Part shown: positions 1 to 7,964 of the stretch, one piece after another | Position numbering within the stretch: the first letter of the stretch is position 1 | Layout: the number at the start of each line of letters is the position of its first letter | Assembly: GCF_009939295.1 (NCBI RefSeq) | Contig: NZ_WVIC01000014.1 | Location: 1-64,000 of the forward strand | DNA: 64,000 nt | Direction: 5' to 3' | From: Petrachloros mirabilis ULC683 | GTDB lineage: Bacteria; Cyanobacteriota; Cyanobacteriia; Thermosynechococcales; Thermosynechococcaceae | Notes under the pieces: model-generated | Database searches by the model: none | The model's input: the letters and a program-made list of their open reading frames with translations, nothing else | What the model was told of the DNA's origin: nothing | Program-made: the position numbers and the translations under genes

Positions 1-54
1 AAAGACTGGAGAAGCCCGCCCTCTACGCGAAGCGTGAGGGTCGGGAGTATGTCA
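1..54 (+). mobile_element. IS200/IS605-type right end (remnant at window edge)
   Basis: Bases 11-54 read GAAGCCC, a hairpin (CCCGCCCTC at 14-22 against GAGGGTCGGG at 36-45, inner ACGC/GCGT), then GGGAGTATGTCAC. This GAAGCCC-stem-GGGAGTAYGTCAC layout is the usual 3' end of cyanobacterial IS200/IS605 elements, where the guide-RNA scaffold of TnpB also ends. A similar tail lies at 20688-20731. The tnpB gene would lie left of the window. The element abuts coding sequence of the next gene directly, so it appears to be inserted in that gene. The family call is from memory of these ends. Confidence 0.5.
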
Positions 55-567
55 CCCTACACCCCCGTAGTTTACGAAGATGTCAATGCCACCTATGCGG
101 CCTACGCCGAAGGTCGGTGTGATGCCGTCACCTCAGATCGCTCGCAATTGACCTCTCGCCGTACCGCCCTCGCCGACCCCGATAACCACGTCATTTTAGA
201 TCAAACACTCTCCAAAGAACCCCTAGCCCCTGCCGTTGCTGCTGGAGACTCTGCCTGGACTGACGTGGTGCGCTGGGTGGTGTTTGCCACCCTAGAGGCA
301 GAGGAACTCGGGATCACCACCGCAAACCTAGCTGAGTTTGCCAACAGCAACGACCCTGTAATTGCCCGATTTTTGGGTTTAGAAGGTGAACTTGGTGCTG
401 GCTTGGGCTTAACCAACGACTTTGCCGCCCGAGTGATTCAGCATGTAGGCAACTATGGTGAAATCTATAACCGCAATCTCGGCTCTGAGACGCCCTTGAA
501 TCTCCCCCGAAGCGATAATCAACTGTGGACCCAGGGAGGGCTGCTCTACTCCCCCCCCTTCCGCTAG
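55..567 (+). pseudogene. Amino-acid ABC transporter substrate-binding protein, C-terminal half
   Basis: From about base 55 the frame encodes the C-terminal half of a periplasmic general amino-acid-binding protein of the AapJ/BztA type. Recognisable stretches are TPVVYEDVNATYAAYAEGRCDAVTSDRSQL (read in parts), SKEPLAPAV, FLGLEG and the C-terminal LWTQGGLLYSPPFR. The family is usually about 340 residues, so roughly 170 are missing. The open frame continues upstream only into the IS-like end at 1-54, not into binding-protein sequence. The gene is therefore probably disrupted, although a GTG at 34 keeps a 177-codon frame open. Its stop overlaps the convergent cupredoxin gene by 4 bases. The window edge prevents seeing whether the N-terminal half survives further left. 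Confidence 0.7.
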
Positions 568-1037
568 CCGTCGATCTCGAGAACTCCTACCATCCCTGCT
601 TCCGCATGACCAGGAATAGTGCAGCGGAGGCTGTAGCTTCCGACTCTCACCGGTACAAAAACCCACTCTGCTTCGGTATCGGGGCGCAACTCTAGTTCGT
701 GAATCGCCCCCTTAATTTCGACATTTCCGGCATCTACCTTCTGAGACCAGATGGCATCGGCAAAATCCTTGGCGGTGAAGTAGTGTTTTTGAGAACTGTC
801 ATTGCTGAGCACGAGCTTGTACCGTTGACCTGACTCAAAATTCAAGTGATCCGGAAAAAATTTGAGGGCGCCATCGGAGTTACCTAAACTCACTTGAATC
901 TCAGCAGTTGGTTGTTTGGCCAAATTTGTAGCCCCAGCCGGAACCGCCCCCATCCCCATCCACCCCATCACCAGCCCCAGTGCCCAAAGCAGCCCTACCC
1001 CTAGTACCTTGAACTGCCATCGCTTTTGATATGCCAT
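564..1037 (-). CDS. Exported cupredoxin (plastocyanin/azurin-like)
   Basis: A 157-residue protein with an N-terminal signal peptide (KRW n-region, long hydrophobic core, AGA near residue 37) and a blue-copper fold. The likely type 1 copper ligands are a His in QKHYFTAKDF and the C-terminal Cys, His and Met of RCTIPGHAEAGM, spaced C-x4-H-x4-M. Plastocyanin normally has C-x2-H-x4-M, so this is not classical PetE and is closer to azurin- or halocyanin-like domains. The ATG at 1037 is preferred over 1076 because it starts directly at the signal peptide. It probably binds copper in the periplasm or lumen; its partner is unknown. Confidence 0.75.
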   Translation of the reverse strand: MAYQKRWQFKVLGVGLLWALGLVMGWMGMGAVPAGATNLAKQPTAEIQVSLGNSDGALKFFPDHLNFESGQRYKLVLSNDSSQKHYFTAKDFADAIWSQKVDAGNVEIKGAIHELELRPDTEAEWVFVPVRVGSYSLRCTIPGHAEAGMVGVLEIDG

Positions 1038-1150
1038 GATTGCTTCATCCCAACGCCACAGGTGTCTAAACCCCACTTCTTGAGTCTACCAATATGCCGG
1101 TTCCCGGTACTATAGACCCATAACTGAACCGATCGCGTGGACAAGTCAGT

Positions 1151-2626
1151 ATGTATATTGTTCAGATTGCCTCCGAATGCGCACCCGTTATTAAAGCCGG
1201 TGGGCTAGGCGATGTCGTGTATGGCCTCAGTCGTGAACTTGAAGTTCGGGGGCATTGCGTCGAGCTGATCTTGCCCATGTACGACTGCATGCGCTATGAC
1301 CACATTTGGGGTCTGCATGATGCTTACCGAGATCTGTGGGTGCCCTGGTATGAGGGAGCGATCCATTGCTCAGTTTTTTGCGGCTGGGTGCATGGGCGAT
1401 TATGTTTCTTTATCCAGCCCCATTCCAGCGATACCTTTTTTGATCGGGGCTATTACTACGGTGGTTCTGACGACAATATGCGCTTTGCCTTCTTTAGCAA
1501 AGCGGCCCTAGAGTTTTTACTGCAAAGCAACAAGCGTCCGGATATTCTCCACTGTCATGACTGGCAAACGGGCTTAGTTCCAGTTTTGCTCTACGAAATG
1601 TATCAGTGGCATGGCATGGATCACCAGCGGGTTTGCTATACGATCCATAACTTTAAGCACCAAGGTATTTGCGGCACCGAAATGCTGTGGGCAACTGGAC
1701 TGAATCGAGAGTCGTATTATTTTGCTTACGATCGCCTACGCGATAACTTTAATCCCTTTGTTTTGAACTTGATGAAGGGGGGAATTGTTTACGCTAACTA
1801 CGTCAATACGGTTTCGCCCCATCATGCTTGGGAAGCCCGCTTTTCAGGGGTCAGTTATGGCTTGGGTCACACCCTGGAGCTGCATCAGAGCAAGTTTGGG
1901 GGTATTCTCAATGGGATTGACTACACGGTCTGGAACCCAGAAGCTGACCCCCATATTCCCTACCCTTACTCCCTCGAAGATTTTGAGACCAAGGCAAATA
2001 ACAAAAAGGTGCTGCGGGGTCGCTTGCTGCTGCAAGATGTGGATAAGCCTCTGGTGGCCTTTATTGGACGCTTAGATGATCAAAAAGGGGTGCATCTGGT
2101 GCACCATGCCATCTACTATGCTCTGAAGCGGGGCGCTCAGTTTGTGCTCCTTGGCTCTGCGACTGAGGCTAGTATTAGCCGTTGGTTTTGGCATGAAAAG
2201 GGCTTTCTCAGCAGCAATCTTGATGCCCATCTAGAGCTAGGCTTTAACGAAGAGTTGTCTCATCTGATCTATGCAGGGGCGGATATGATCGTGGTGCCCA
2301 GCAACTTTGAACCCTGCGGGCTCACCCAAGTCATCGGTTTACAATACGGGACGGTTCCGATTGTGCGAGGGGTGGGAGGTCTGGTCAATACGGTGTTTGA
2401 CCGAGATTATGACCCTGATCATCCCCCGGAAGAGCGCAATGGCTATGTGTTTTATCAAACGGATGCTGAGGCACTCGAATCAGCGATGGGGCGGGCTTTT
2501 GATCTCTACTCTGAACATCCGGAGGACTTTCGGCAATTGGCCATCCAGGGGATGCGGTATGACTATTCCTGGAATCAACCGGGGGAAGAATATGTCAAGT
2601 TGTATGAGTTGATTCATGCTAAATAG
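1151..2626 (+). CDS. glgA: Glycogen synthase (ADP-glucose), GlgA2-type
   Basis: A 491-residue GT5 starch/glycogen synthase, which transfers glucose from ADP-glucose to the growing alpha-1,4 chain. The N-terminal KAGGLGDV motif (about residues 15-22) is the ADP-glucose loop. The C-terminal half carries FIGRLDDQKGVHL and the PSNFEPCGLTQ donor-site motif. The opening MYIVQIASECAPVIKAGG resembles the second cyanobacterial paralogue (GlgA2) rather than GlgA1; that assignment is from memory. GlgC, which supplies ADP-glucose, is at 61697. The stop codon TAG at 2624-2626 lies inside a 7-bp target duplication of an inserted element. Confidence 0.93.
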   Translation: MYIVQIASECAPVIKAGGLGDVVYGLSRELEVRGHCVELILPMYDCMRYDHIWGLHDAYRDLWVPWYEGAIHCSVFCGWVHGRLCFFIQPHSSDTFFDRGYYYGGSDDNMRFAFFSKAALEFLLQSNKRPDILHCHDWQTGLVPVLLYEMYQWHGMDHQRVCYTIHNFKHQGICGTEMLWATGLNRESYYFAYDRLRDNFNPFVLNLMKGGIVYANYVNTVSPHHAWEARFSGVSYGLGHTLELHQSKFGGILNGIDYTVWNPEADPHIPYPYSLEDFETKANNKKVLRGRLLLQDVDKPLVAFIGRLDDQKGVHLVHHAIYYALKRGAQFVLLGSATEASISRWFWHEKGFLSSNLDAHLELGFNEELSHLIYAGADMIVVPSNFEPCGLTQVIGLQYGTVPIVRGVGGLVNTVFDRDYDPDHPPEERNGYVFYQTDAEALESAMGRAFDLYSEHPEDFRQLAIQGMRYDYSWNQPGEEYVKLYELIHAK

Positions 2627-2780
2627 ACGTGAGTTCGACAGCTCTCGTCTGCCCTCACCCCAACCCCTCTCCCAATCCTGGGAGAGGGGCTAAAACGTTG
2701 AATTTCTGCTCTGTTCCCCCTCTCCCAATGTTGGGAGAGGGGGCTAGGGGGTGAGGGCGGATAAGTCGTCGAACTCACGT
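2627..2780. mobile_element. MITE-like element with 13-bp TIRs and 7-bp target duplication
   Basis: A 154-bp element ends in perfect inverted repeats ACGTGAGTTCGAC (2627-2639) and GTCGAACTCACGT (2768-2780). It is flanked by a perfect direct repeat TAAATAG (2620-2626 and 2781-2787). Inside are two hairpins made of CCCCTCTCCC and GGGAGAGGGG blocks. There is no open frame of note. The left duplication contains the glgA stop codon, so insertion left the protein unchanged. The hairpins could also act as the 3' end of the glgA transcript. Confidence 0.8.
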
Positions 2781-2907
2781 TAAATAGGGTTGGGGCACCC
2801 GCGACCTCAACTCTCTGAAATATTCATCTCAAAACACCTCGGTGTACCAGTAAGTTTAGCGACGTTAGGCGATTGATGTGCGTTGCGCACCATGCTACGA
2901 TGCGCGC

Positions 2908-3186
2908 ATGATTCAGTCTTTTCGCCACAAGGGTCTGGCTAAATTCTATGAAACGGCCTCGATAACAGGGATTCAGCCGAATCATGCCAAGCGCCTGAGG
3001 ATGCTAATGGCGGCATTGGATACCGCTGTCACCATTCAGGATATGGATATTCCAGGCTTCCGACTGCACCGGCTCAAGGGCAAGGACTCGGAGCGATGGT
3101 CAGTCCGAATCAGTGGGAACTGGCGGTTGACCTTCGAGTTTCATGATGGCCAAGCTCACATTGTTGATTATGAGGATTACCACTGA
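2908..3186 (+). CDS. higB: HigB-type toxin (RelE-like mRNA interferase)
   Basis: A 92-residue protein of the plasmid-maintenance killer family: MIQSF, HRLKGKDSERWSVRISGNWRLTFEF and a C-terminal VDYEDYH. This family cleaves mRNA on the ribosome. The ATG at 2908 is chosen because homologues begin MIxSF; an upstream in-frame start at 2878 would add ten unrelated residues. The stop overlaps the next ATG by one base, and toxin-before-antitoxin order is usual for higBA. The short GC-rich imperfect palindrome just upstream (about 2880-2907) could be the HigA operator. Confidence 0.88.
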   Translation: MIQSFRHKGLAKFYETASITGIQPNHAKRLRMLMAALDTAVTIQDMDIPGFRLHRLKGKDSERWSVRISGNWRLTFEFHDGQAHIVDYEDYH

Positions 3187-3479
3187 TGACCATGCACAAT
3201 CCCCCACATCCTGGTGAATTCATCCGTGAGGTATATCTAGAGCCTCATTCAATGACCGGTAGACACCTTGCTTTAAAGTTAGGAGTTTCGCCTTCCACGC
3301 TCAACCGCGTTCTTCAAGGGCGGAGTGGTATTAGCCCGGAAATGGCGCTTCGCCTGTCCAAAGCACTCGGGCGTTCTCCTGAGAGCTGGCTAGCGATGCA
3401 AGACAATTACGAGCTTTGGCATGCTCGACAGTCAGTTAATCTTGCTTCTGTCGAAAAGGTTGAGTTCCATACGGCCTAA
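3186..3479 (+). CDS. higA: HigA-type antitoxin (HTH, XRE family)
   Basis: A 97-residue helix-turn-helix antitoxin. The start MTMHNPPHPGEFIREVYLEP is typical of the HigA/VapI family, followed by an XRE-type HTH (LALKLGVSPSTLNRVLQGRSGISPEMALRLSKALG). It should bind and neutralise HigB and repress the operon. Both genes look intact. The next gene downstream is convergent; a 40-bp dispersed repeat lies at 3488-3527. Confidence 0.88.
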   Translation: MTMHNPPHPGEFIREVYLEPHSMTGRHLALKLGVSPSTLNRVLQGRSGISPEMALRLSKALGRSPESWLAMQDNYELWHARQSVNLASVEKVEFHTA

Positions 3480-3487
3480 AGGGAGTA

Positions 3488-3527
3488 GTGCAAGGTCTGT
3501 AAAGTTACAAATCATTTAGAATCGCTA
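3488..3527. repeat. 40-bp dispersed repeat, copy 1
   Basis: The sequence running GTGCAAGGTCTG ... ATCATTTAGAATCGCTA recurs with a few changes at 61280-61319. Its last three bases are the stop codon of the cpcT-like gene on the opposite strand. It looks like one end of a degraded small mobile element. Confidence 0.55.
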
Positions 3528-4106
3528 CGCTATCGGTAAGTCTGCGCCGAAGTCTTGGACTTTGGTGAACTGATAGGGCTCCATGATGGCTCCCCATAGA
3601 GATTTGCCGGTTTCGGGGTCGATGCCGCGATCGCAGCTCCAAAATTCCCGTTCACTGACTTCAAATCCCAATACCACTTGTCGTCGTTGACCGGCGTATT
3701 GAAAATAGCAGTTGCAGCCCAGTTCGGGGCTGGCGATAAAGCGGCTGGGCTGGGCTTGTACTCGCAGCAGACAACCGGGCAATTTTTGCAGTTGGTCGGG
3801 GCTGAGGGTTCCCAGGCGCGCGGGATCTGCCCCTGCCCCTCGAAACTGCTCAGGATGCTGGCAGGCAAAGTATTGCACGGTGATGGTGTCGTTGGTGCCT
3901 TGCAGCATCAGCACCCGCTGACGGTAGGGCTGATCGAGCTGGAGGATATTGGCCTGCTCGGCAAAGAGGGCTAGGTTGCCTTCCAACAAAAATGGCAGGG
4001 GACGATGCCACCAGCGCAAATGGACATACCAGGTGGGGTCAGCGAGGGCTTGAGCTGGGTTGTGAAATTCACCCGCCAACCATTGGGCTAAGAGTCGTTG
4101 CGTCAT
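3525..4106 (-). CDS. cpcT: CpcT/CpeT-type phycobilin lyase
   Basis: A 193-residue member of the chromophore lyase CpcT/CpeT family, which attaches phycocyanobilin (or phycoerythrobilin) to a Cys of a phycobiliprotein beta subunit. Seen here: LAQWLAGEFHNPAQALADPTWYVHLRWWHRPLP, LLEGNLALFAEQANIL, QPYRQRVLML and GCNCYFQYAG. The ATG at 4106 is preferred over 4160; the extra 18 residues do not fit the family and lie next to an inserted element. It implies a phycobilisome-bearing host. Whether the substrate is CpcB, PecB or CpeB cannot be told from sequence. The gene is flanked by two small repeats. Confidence 0.85.
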   Translation of the reverse strand: MTQRLLAQWLAGEFHNPAQALADPTWYVHLRWWHRPLPFLLEGNLALFAEQANILQLDQPYRQRVLMLQGTNDTITVQYFACQHPEQFRGAGADPARLGTLSPDQLQKLPGCLLRVQAQPSRFIASPELGCNCYFQYAGQRRQVVLGFEVSEREFWSCDRGIDPETGKSLWGAIMEPYQFTKVQDFGADLPIA

Positions 4107-4143
4107 GGGTGCATGCTTCAGTAGGGGGTGACCCGTTTTTACC

Positions 4144-4317
4144 CTACCGTGTACACACAAGTCATGAAAAATTCAAAATCTTTGCACTCGCCCCCCTAGC
4201 CCCCCAATTCTGGGGGGAACTAGTTCTAACTTTCGGATTTCTCCCCCCAATTTTGGGGGGTTGGGGGGGCTAATGCAGCGTGGAACACGGAGAATTAGAG
4301 ATGTGTTTACACCGTAG
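4144..4317. mobile_element. MITE-like element, CTACGGTG family
   Basis: A 174-bp element with imperfect terminal repeats CTACCGTGTACACACA (left) and TGTGTTTACACCGTAG (right). Flanks are GTTTTTACC (4135-4143) and GTCTTTACC (4318-4326), a 9-bp target duplication with one mismatch. The core is a C-run/G-run palindrome shared with elements at 21084, 31910, 49008, 58665, 60942, 61340 and 62991. The right duplication contains the azoR stop codon (4322-4324). The left end lies 37 bp upstream of the cpcT-like start, so it may affect that promoter. Confidence 0.75.
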
Positions 4318-4321
4318 GTCT

Positions 4322-4951
4322 TTACCAGGTTTGAGCCAGGGTGTCGAGGGCGGTCGTCACCGTTGCCAAGGACTGCTCCGGGGTCGGTGCTGTTGCCGCC
4401 AACCGATCAGCATGTAAAAAGGTGAGGTCTTGGATGCCCAGTAGGGTAAAAATGTCTCGCAGGTAGGGTTCTAGAAAGTCGCGGTCTTCTCGACCAGAGC
4501 CGGGGCGGTAGTCGAATTTGCGGGTGGTAATCACCAGCAGTTTTTTGCCTTGGAGCTGTCCCTGGGGGCGGCCTTGGGGGTCAAATTTTAAGATGCGATC
4601 GCGCCTCACCACCTGGTCAATATAGGCTTTCAGGGTAGCCGGCAGGGTCAAGTTGTACATGGGCACGCCCAAGACATAGCGATCGGCGGCCATCAGTTCG
4701 TCGATCAGTTGATCAGAGAGTGCGATCGCAGCTTGCATTTCCGGCGTCCGCGCTTCAGGCTCAGCTTCGTAGGCCGCCACCCAAGTGTCATCCAGATGGG
4801 GCACAGGCTGTTGCCCTAGATCTCGATACATCACCTGAGCCTGGGGATGTTGCTGTTGCCACGTCGCCACAAAGGTGGCTGTGAGTTTACGGGACTCAGA
4901 GCCGTGAACCCGGGCACTGGCATCCAGGTGGAGGAGAGTTGGGGCAGCCAT
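4322..4951 (-). CDS. azoR: FMN-dependent NADH-azoreductase
   Basis: A 209-residue flavodoxin-fold quinone/azo reductase. MAAPTLLHLDASARVHGSESRKLT is the FMN phosphate-binding start, YVLGVPMYNLTLPATLKAYIDQVVR contains the conserved PMYN and IDxVxR motifs, and RDFLEPYLRDIFTLLGI is the family C-terminal block. It transfers two electrons from NAD(P)H to quinones or azo dyes in the cytosol. The stop codon of the upstream FAD oxidoreductase lies two bases before this start, so the two genes are probably one transcript. Confidence 0.9.
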   Translation of the reverse strand: MAAPTLLHLDASARVHGSESRKLTATFVATWQQQHPQAQVMYRDLGQQPVPHLDDTWVAAYEAEPEARTPEMQAAIALSDQLIDELMAADRYVLGVPMYNLTLPATLKAYIDQVVRRDRILKFDPQGRPQGQLQGKKLLVITTRKFDYRPGSGREDRDFLEPYLRDIFTLLGIQDLTFLHADRLAATAPTPEQSLATVTTALDTLAQTW

Positions 4952-4953
4952 GC

Positions 4954-6942
4954 TTACCAGCCCTGCCAGTCGAGATTAAAAATAGACATATCCGGAAAAG
5001 CTGTGGGATTCCCTTGGGCATTGAGGCGTTGCTGGAGCTGCTCCAGTTCCGGGCTGTGGCGGGGCAGATTTTCTACCAGTTGGTAGGGCAAAATCCCTGT
5101 TTCCAGGGCGTAGACGGCGGTGGTGCCCGCAGCGGCCCCCGCTGACCACTCAAACCCATGGACACGATAGGTGGCGGCACTGATGTGGCTGGTGGCGATG
5201 CTCTTGCCCGTGACCAGCAGATTATCAATCCGCTGGGGAATCATCGCCCGTAAGGGAATCTGATAGGGGTAGGTGGTGGTAGCGCCCTGGCGTTCTCCCG
5301 GTCGCTCGATATTGCCGGGTTTCTCAGGGGGGTGCTCTAACATGCAGGGATGGAAGTCAATGGGGTAGTGGCCAATGCCAACGCTATCGGGGTAAAGGCG
5401 CGATCGCGTCCGCCACTCCAGCTCCGAAACCGGCACCCGTCCCAAAATCACATCCAGGGTGTGCAGCCCCGCCATGGAGGTAGCCAAATCTCGGTAGCCG
5501 CGTCCGGGTAGCGCCGACTGATAGTAGGGCTGGCGAAAATCCTGACGCGATACATCTGTCTCCCGAATTTTGAAACTCTCAGGATAGGCATAGCTAGGGC
5601 GACCAATCACCCGACGGCTCTCCCGAATATAGGGATACTTTGACAGACCATGTTCAGTACCCATAGGGGAATCTAGCCCCTGCAAGTAACGCACATTGGG
5701 CCAGGGCTGCTTGACGTTATCTCCCAGTTTGGAGTCCGTTGTGCCCGCCCGCAGCCAGTAGAAATAACCCTGAGCCAATTCTTCACCACCGCGCAAACTG
5801 CTGATCCGCAAGCCCCCCTGCCAGCCCCCTGGCTGTAGTTGACCCGAGGCCGCCAACTGCTCCCGGGTCAAAATAAAATTATCAATGGGCGTGCCGGGGC
5901 CGTAGTCGTTGCCGCCTCCCCAGTTCTGCATGGAAATATCCCCCGGATTGACGGTGCGAAAATCCGTGCCCTCTTGGGCGCTGTAGATGCGGCGGTAGGT
6001 AAACACCAGCTTGGGTTCCTCGCCATAGCGGGGCAGATCCAGACTATAAAACGGCTCATACTGGGCATAAAAAGCGGGAGGCTCAGCAGGCTGAGGCGTC
6101 TCTGTGGCCTCCATGGCAAAGGTATAGGTAAAAGCTTGGGTGCAGTAAGGATAGGGTTCAGCACTAGAAGCAGAGGGGTCGCGGTAGGTGAGCGGATCAA
6201 TCCCCAGGCGATAGGGTACATCGGCCAAAGCCAGCAGTTCCCCAGTTTCCGTGGCTTCAATCACCAACCAGTTGCCGTCTGCTGGGGGCACAAATTCCAA
6301 AATTGTTTTGGTGAACCGCTCTGAGTCCGTTTCGGTATAAACATCTGCGAGGATTTCAGAGAGGGGAAACCGGTTGAGGGGGGGCGCACCCGGCGCAGGC
6401 TGGTGCTGAATGGCGCGCACGGCCTGAATTTGCTCGCCATTGCCCACCGGGTTAATTTGTAAGTCTTTGACCACCGTGTTGGGAAACCAGTGTAGTTGGC
6501 CTCGCCCTCGCTGCTCAGCCTCTTGAAGCATGGTGGTCAATTTTTCGTGACCCTCTCGGGGCAGAAAGCATACTAAGCTCACCCAGCAGTCTCCAGGGCG
6601 CTCACGACCCGTGCGCTGGATCAGGCGCTGGCGCATCTCCAGATAGCCACGTGGAAACCATTGTCGGGTGCGCTGTCCCACGGTTTCATCTAGGGCCGAG
6701 GTTCCCTGAGCCGAAATTTGCCCCCCCACCCAGTCGGTCAGCTCCGTCATGCAGACCTCTCGACCCCCCAGCAGGGCTTCGTAGGCGGTAGCAACCCCAG
6801 AGATGCCGCTGCCTACCACCAACAGTTCACAGTCAATGGTTTGAGCCACGGCACGCGCCATGGCGTTTTGGGCTGGGGCGATCAGGGTCATACCCGTTCC
6901 TAGAGCAAAGGCGACGATGCCAGAAAATGGATGCCAGTTCAT
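4954..6942 (-). CDS. FAD-dependent oxidoreductase, possibly exported
   Basis: A 662-residue FAD-binding protein of the family annotated as FAD-dependent oxidoreductase. A Rossmann motif VVGSGISGVATAYEAL is followed by GREVCMTELTDWVGGQISAQG. A hydrophobic segment (about residues 8-28, ending near AMARA) precedes the Rossmann fold and looks like a signal sequence. The C-terminal part has IPLRAMIPQRIDNLLVTGKSIA and HISAATYRVHGFEWSAGAAAGTTA, typical of this group. The substrate is unknown. The start at 6942 (MNW) is chosen over 6948. It is likely co-transcribed with azoR. Confidence 0.8.
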   Translation of the reverse strand: MNWHPFSGIVAFALGTGMTLIAPAQNAMARAVAQTIDCELLVVGSGISGVATAYEALLGGREVCMTELTDWVGGQISAQGTSALDETVGQRTRQWFPRGYLEMRQRLIQRTGRERPGDCWVSLVCFLPREGHEKLTTMLQEAEQRGRGQLHWFPNTVVKDLQINPVGNGEQIQAVRAIQHQPAPGAPPLNRFPLSEILADVYTETDSERFTKTILEFVPPADGNWLVIEATETGELLALADVPYRLGIDPLTYRDPSASSAEPYPYCTQAFTYTFAMEATETPQPAEPPAFYAQYEPFYSLDLPRYGEEPKLVFTYRRIYSAQEGTDFRTVNPGDISMQNWGGGNDYGPGTPIDNFILTREQLAASGQLQPGGWQGGLRISSLRGGEELAQGYFYWLRAGTTDSKLGDNVKQPWPNVRYLQGLDSPMGTEHGLSKYPYIRESRRVIGRPSYAYPESFKIRETDVSRQDFRQPYYQSALPGRGYRDLATSMAGLHTLDVILGRVPVSELEWRTRSRLYPDSVGIGHYPIDFHPCMLEHPPEKPGNIERPGERQGATTTYPYQIPLRAMIPQRIDNLLVTGKSIATSHISAATYRVHGFEWSAGAAAGTTAVYALETGILPYQLVENLPRHSPELEQLQQRLNAQGNPTAFPDMSIFNLDWQGW

Positions 6943-7075
6943 GTACAAATTCTTGGATTTCAGTCCCTTAAGATATTAGCCTGCCTCACCCGACTGTCCA
7001 GAGGCTTCTCTGTTCTGGCGCGATCGCCCTACCCCCAGCGATACAATTAGCAATAACACGCTGTTCAGGTACCCT

Positions 7076-7663
7076 ATGGTTTCAAGCATAGACTTCACGG
7101 CGGCGCATCTCACTTTGAATTTGGGAGACATGCGCTTGAGCGATGAACAATTTCAACAGCTCTGTGTTGCCAATCCAGATCTGCGTTTGGAAACCAGTCC
7201 CATGGGAGCACTGATCGTGATGCCACCAATGTTTGGCGATACAAGTGCCCGAAACTCTGAGTTAGTTACGCAACTAGGGATGTGGAATAAAGTCCATCAA
7301 TTGGGCAAGGTTTTTGACTCATCTGGAGGATATTGTCTGGCCAAGGGCTTTCGCCCCTCTCCCGATGTCTCATGGATTTAAAACAGTCGGTTAAAGGGAA
7401 TTTCGCTGAACCAATTCTTACCCATTGCTCCTGATTTTGTCATCGAGTTGAGATCTTCAACGGATCGGCTGCTTTCCCTACAGCAAAAAATGCAGGCATA
7501 TTTGGAAAATGGGGTGCCTTTGGGTTGGCTGATCAATCCTCAAGACCATCAGGTTGAAATCTATTGTCTCCACCAGGAAAAGGTGGTTCTCACGGAACCC
7601 ACAGCACTCAGGGGCGAAGCAGTGTTGCCGGGCTTTACCCTGGATTTGACCCCTGTGTGGTGA
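7076..7663 (+). pseudogene. Uma2 family endonuclease with an in-frame stop
   Basis: The frame from 7076 encodes a Uma2 (DUF820) protein, a restriction-endonuclease-like fold common in cyanobacteria. It is interrupted by TAA at 7379-7381 immediately after PDVSWI. The same frame resumes with NSRLKGISLNQ, then APDFVIELRSSTDRL, LENGVPLGWLINPQ and LPGFTLDLTPVW. No base shift is needed; one nonsense change explains the break. Catalytic-type residues (PDVSW, VIELRS, the Q/K-rich helix) are present on both sides. A downstream GTG at 7448 could express only the C-terminal piece. About 195 codons in total, the normal family length. Confidence 0.8.
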
Positions 7664-7964
7664 GGTTAGGCACTTCGATGTTGTTAGCTGGCTCCGCTGA
7701 AAGTCCTTACACTCATTCTTTGAGGTTGTCTGCAAGTCCAAAATGCCCAGAAAATTGTCTGTAAGGCAATGGTTTCAGTATTGTCTGTGGATGCAAAATT
7801 ACCCAGAGGTTTGTAAGTGAGGGCAGTGGCAACGGGTGATCTAGTTGGTTTCCGTTCAGAGAGCCTCAAGCTATACTGAAGGCTAAAGGGTAGAAATTAT
7901 CTTTCCTTCAGGGTTCTGTTCCGAGCAGCTAGCGATCTCGATATTTACAAGAAGGCTGGGTGCA
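7664..7964. other. Intergenic region with half of an attC-like site
   Basis: No gene is seen. At 7680-7692 GTTGTTAGCTGGC is the exact reverse complement of GCCAGCTAACAAC at 9788-9800, the left end of the attC-like site behind the ParA-HEPN genes. No matching second half was found here. The rest holds the upstream region of the ParA-like gene. Confidence 0.35.

Noticed and set aside
2640-2767. CRISPR array from the CCCCTCTCCC/GGGAGAGGGG repeats, here and at 27530 and 48990
   Set aside because: Only one or two inverted units occur per site, with no regular spacers and no cas genes.
4144-4317. Rho-independent terminators in place of MITE-like elements
   Set aside because: The C/G hairpins may terminate transcription, but conserved long inverted ends and target duplications show insertion; the two views are not exclusive.
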